Shown piece by piece: positions 63,231 to 64,000 of a stretch of 64,000 bases of DNA; the stretch's first letter is position 1; each line of letters starts with the position of its first letter. The notes beneath the pieces are model-generated. The model did not search any database. It worked only from the letters and a program-made list of their open reading frames with translations, and had not been told where the DNA came from. This DNA is from Haloplanus sp. XH21 (GTDB lineage Archaea; Halobacteriota; Halobacteria; Halobacteriales; Haloferacaceae), in assembly GCF_023276355.1 (NCBI RefSeq), contig NZ_JALLPL010000001.1, positions 1,302,001 through 1,366,000 of the forward strand, in the 5' to 3' direction. A program made the position numbers and the translations under genes.

Positions 63231-64000
63231 AGTTGCTCCTCCGAGAGTGCGAACTTGTCGTTTGCGCCGCCACTGGGCACCATCGGGTAGACGTTCTCCG
63301 ACGGGTCGATATGGAAGTCGATGACCGACGGGCCGTCGTACGCCAGCGCCTCCTCGATGGCGTCGGCCACCTCGTCGTAGTCGTCGACGCGCCAGCCGCG
63401 GGCGCCGAACGCCTCCGCGAGTTTGTCGAACTCCGGGATCCAGCTGTAGCCGGCGGCCATGTGTCGGCCCTCGAAGAAGGCGTCCTGCCACTGGCGCACC
63501 ATCCCGATGTACTCGTTGTTCAGGATAGCGACGGTGATGTCCAGGTCCTCGCGCACCGCGACCGAGAGTTCCTGGACCGTCATCAGGAAGGAGCCGTCGC
63601 CGTCGACGCAGACGACCTCTTCGCCGTCGTCGGCCGCCAGGCGCGCGCCGATGGCCGCGGGCAGGCCGTAGCCCATCGTCCCGAGGCCGTGCGAGGAGAT
63701 CCATTTCCGCGGGTCGCGGAACGTCCAGTACTGCGACGCCCACATCTGGTGCTGGCCGACGCCCGAGGTGACGATCGCCTCGTCGCTCGTGGCCTCGTCC
63801 AGCGCCTCGACGACGAACTGCGGTTTGAGCGGCTCGTCGTCCGGGGCGGCGTAGTCCATCGGATACTCCTCGACCCAGGTGTCACACTGCTCGCGCCACG
63901 CGGCGGCGTCCGGCGCCTCGGTCATCTCGTCGTCGAGCTGTTCGAGGACGCGACCGGCGTCGCCGATGAGCGGGTAGTCTGCGTGGATGTTCTTGCTGAT
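63227..64000 (-). CDS. ilvB: Acetolactate synthase large subunit, C-terminal part (runs off window)
   Basis: The last 257 residues of the catalytic subunit; the gene begins beyond base 64000. The thiamine diphosphate-binding domain is visible: SGVGQHQMWASQYWTFRDPR, SHGLGTMGYGLPAAIGARLA, then the ThDP/Mg motif VVCVDGDGSFLMTVQELSVA and AILNNEYIGMVRQWQDAFFE. It makes acetolactate or acetohydroxybutyrate from pyruvate. It is the upstream member of the ilvB-ilvN-ilvC-leuC-leuD-leuB operon, so the operon promoter is outside the window (unless leuA or another gene precedes). Confidence 0.96.
   Translation of the reverse strand: MSKNIHADYPLIGDAGRVLEQLDDEMTEAPDAAAWREQCDTWVEEYPMDYAAPDDEPLKPQFVVEALDEATSDEAIVTSGVGQHQMWASQYWTFRDPRKWISSHGLGTMGYGLPAAIGARLAADDGEEVVCVDGDGSFLMTVQELSVAVREDLDITVAILNNEYIGMVRQWQDAFFEGRHMAAGYSWIPEFDKLAEAFGARGWRVDDYDEVADAIEEALAYDGPSVIDFHIDPSENVYPMVPSGGANDKFALSEEQL

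Overview
This window looks like chromosome from a haloarchaeon (class Halobacteria). The DNA is very GC-rich, the predicted proteins are strongly acidic, and many genes are leaderless with an AT-rich TATA-like box about 25-35 bases before the start codon. The gene content is typical of the group: adjacent gyrB-gyrA and top6B-top6A, archaeal S17e, a proteasome beta subunit, CofD for coenzyme F420, an archaeal-type ATP-dependent DNA ligase, KptA, haloarchaeal DUF families and several small CxxC zinc-ribbon proteins. Species cannot be set from the sequence alone.

Layout. 1-6.4 kb: the start of a lipoprotein gene, a haloarchaeal DUF protein, a class V aminotransferase, two bacterial-PH-type membrane proteins, an ABC-2 exporter and a small Rdx (SelW-like) protein. 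6.5-13.3 kb: tRNA-Arg(UCG), a duplicated tRNA 3' end, an AddA/AddB-like helicase-nuclease pair and a membrane histidine kinase. 13.3-19.1 kb: the grpE, dnaK, dnaJ chaperone block on the minus strand, with an AMP-binding-like gene and a PAC2 gene at its ends. 19.3-22.5 kb: a tight four-gene cofactor-like operon (cofD, Dus-like, CitG-like, DUF447). 22.5-24.7 kb: two genes preceded by near-perfect DtxR/iron-type palindromes. 24.8-33.2 kb: S17e, a PAS histidine kinase, pccB-pccX, two SNF-family sodium symporters, an SDR and a quinone reductase. 33.3-38.4 kb: sucCD, kptA, an AstE-like hydrolase and an unknown 393-residue protein. 38.5-44.8 kb: an acetyltransferase, nucleoside salvage (cdd, udp), an NDH-2-like oxidoreductase, a regulator facing an epimerase, and arginase. 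44.8-54.6 kb: all DNA topoisomerase II genes (gyrA, gyrB, top6B, top6A) and DNA ligase. 55-58.4 kb: a GCS2-like protein, psmB and small proteins. 58.5-64 kb: the branched-chain amino-acid operon ilvB-ilvN-ilvC-(25-codon ORF)-leuC-leuD-leuB on the minus strand; ilvB runs off the window.

The least explained material is non-coding. Three 82-base elements (13647-13728, 19159-19240, 39131-39212) share two sequence boxes in the same register and the same two-stem fold, while the stem sequences differ with compensatory changes. Two of them begin exactly at a neighbouring stop codon in the context CTGATACGG, and two further genes end in the same or nearly the same context. A second structured family sits head-to-head in the 419-base gap before the GCS2-like gene. 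These look like undescribed structured elements, either RNA or small non-autonomous mobile DNA. Among the proteins, the cofD cluster and the iron-box pair are the best leads for new biochemistry.
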